Below, piece by piece: positions 63,111 through 64,000 of a stretch of 64,000 nt of DNA. Positions within the stretch are counted from its first letter, which is position 1, and the number at the start of each line of letters is the position of its first letter. Source of the stretch: Eonycteris spelaea (Eukaryota > Chordata > Mammalia > Chiroptera > Pteropodidae); assembly GCA_003508835.1 (NCBI GenBank), contig PUFA01000144.1, positions 4,340,001-4,404,000 of the forward strand. Direction: 5' to 3'. The notes under the pieces are model-generated. The model was given only the letters and a program-made list of their open reading frames with translations, ran no database searches and was not told the DNA's origin. Made by a program: the position numbers and the translations under genes.

Positions 63111-64000
63111 TGGACACTCGGTCCAAGGCTGTTCTCCAGAAGATAGCCAGGCTGCCTGAGGAGAGGGTTTACAGACCTATTTCTAGATAGCTGCCTCCTT
63201 GATCCCGGTTGTTTTCATGGAGAAAATATTGAAAATCACCTTTCATTTGGGTATGCCAGGAAGTTGCCCCTGCACCTGAAGTTCCACCATTAAAGTTTCC
63301 ATTTTTTGGGCCAGTGATGCCGGGCAAGGATAGAAGATTGGGTCCATCCTACTACAGGCGAGTCTCCCTCCTGGAAGGAGCCTTGGGAATGTGTGTATGG
63401 GAGAAGGTGCAGAAAAGGGTTCTCTGTTCCTGGTTCTGCCCAGGGCTATCCCAGATCACCCCATCACCAGGTGGCCATGCCTAGCCCTTGGCCAACCTCT
63501 TGAGCTCTCAGGAGTGCTACCCCAGCCCAGCACCCAGACCTGACTCACACACATGCCTTGCACAGGAGGCAGGGTGAGCTCACCCGCCTACTGAATGGCA
63601 CAGTCACAGCAGGCTCCAGGGTGGGAGGGGGGAAGGGGCCAGGCTGGCTGCCAAATGGTTATGCTGAGAACCACCCAGGCCCCAGCCAGCCCTGTACCCA
63701 AAGAAAGGTGGGCATGGAATCCAGAAGCCCTGCATCTTGAACACCTGCCATCTTCCCCATCTACCTGATGTGAGACACACAGGTGAAGAATTTGAACCCC
63801 AGCCTAGAAATGAGAGAAGAAGGCCTTCTCCTCATTCCGTCTCCCCTGAGGCTAGGACCCTCACCTCTTTCTGTCCTTGGCTGGCCGCTCTGCATAGCAC
63901 GGCACTGGCTATCCCCACCCCCGTCCTAGTGCTCTAAAATCAAAGGGCAGGGCCGATGGTGCTGTGGAAACCTTTGGGGGCGGGGTGGTTGACTCCGGGC
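63110..64000. other. EMX1: EMX1 intron 2, right edge
   Basis: No exon 3 sequence (VKVWFQNRR-type frame) is seen up to the window end. Mixed GC-rich sequence towards 64000. Confidence 0.5.

Overview
The window is nuclear DNA of a placental mammal. It carries two recognisable protein-coding genes on the + strand, SPR (sepiapterin reductase) at about 20.9-24.6 kb and the 5' part of EMX1 (empty spiracles homeobox 1) from about 49.6 kb to beyond the right edge. Both have GT/AG introns, CpG-island promoters and vertebrate exon structure. From memory, SPR followed by EMX1 on the same strand about 25 kb apart matches the human 2p13 order; the next gene there is SFXN5, and EXOC6B lies on the other side. 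I see no Alu or B1/B2 elements, so this is probably not a primate or rodent. One L1 3' end (42.2-43.05 kb) ends in a sequence I associate with laurasiatherian L1s. Species cannot be fixed by eye.

Layout. 0-20.7 kb is gene-free and dense in old transposable elements: L1 fragments in both orientations, two MLT1 solo LTRs, several other LTRs, a Tigger-like DNA transposon, and an MER5A copy split by an L1. 20.75-24.63 kb is SPR: three coding exons, 265 codons, all splice junctions in phase, and a polyadenylation signal at 24604. 24.6-35.3 kb is relatively repeat-poor intergenic DNA with MIR fragments, two pairs of local duplications, CTCF-like motifs and two homeodomain/E-box clusters that look like candidate enhancers. 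35.3-46 kb is again AT-rich and filled with LINE, MIR and DNA-transposon remains, including an internally deleted L1. 48.05-50.68 kb is a large CpG island holding EMX1 exon 1. EMX1 exon 2 is at 56.3-56.5 kb. Exon 3, with homeodomain helix 3, was not found and should lie to the right of the window.

Function. SPR makes tetrahydrobiopterin in the cytosol; EMX1 is a forebrain homeodomain repressor. They are neighbours by synteny and not a functional unit. The AT-rich, TAAT-rich blocks in the intergenic region and in EMX1 introns are the likeliest places for EMX1 cis-regulation, but this rests on motif content only.

I found no novel multi-gene system. The points most worth a second look are an EMX1 upstream ATG that is out of frame with the main start by one base, a clean 81-codon antisense reading frame in EMX1 intron 1, loss of the arginine in a known SPR phosphorylation motif, a tandemly duplicated CA-repeat block in SPR intron 1, and several nested or inverted transposon arrangements. 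Repeat family names are recognised by eye and boundaries are approximate (tens of bases).
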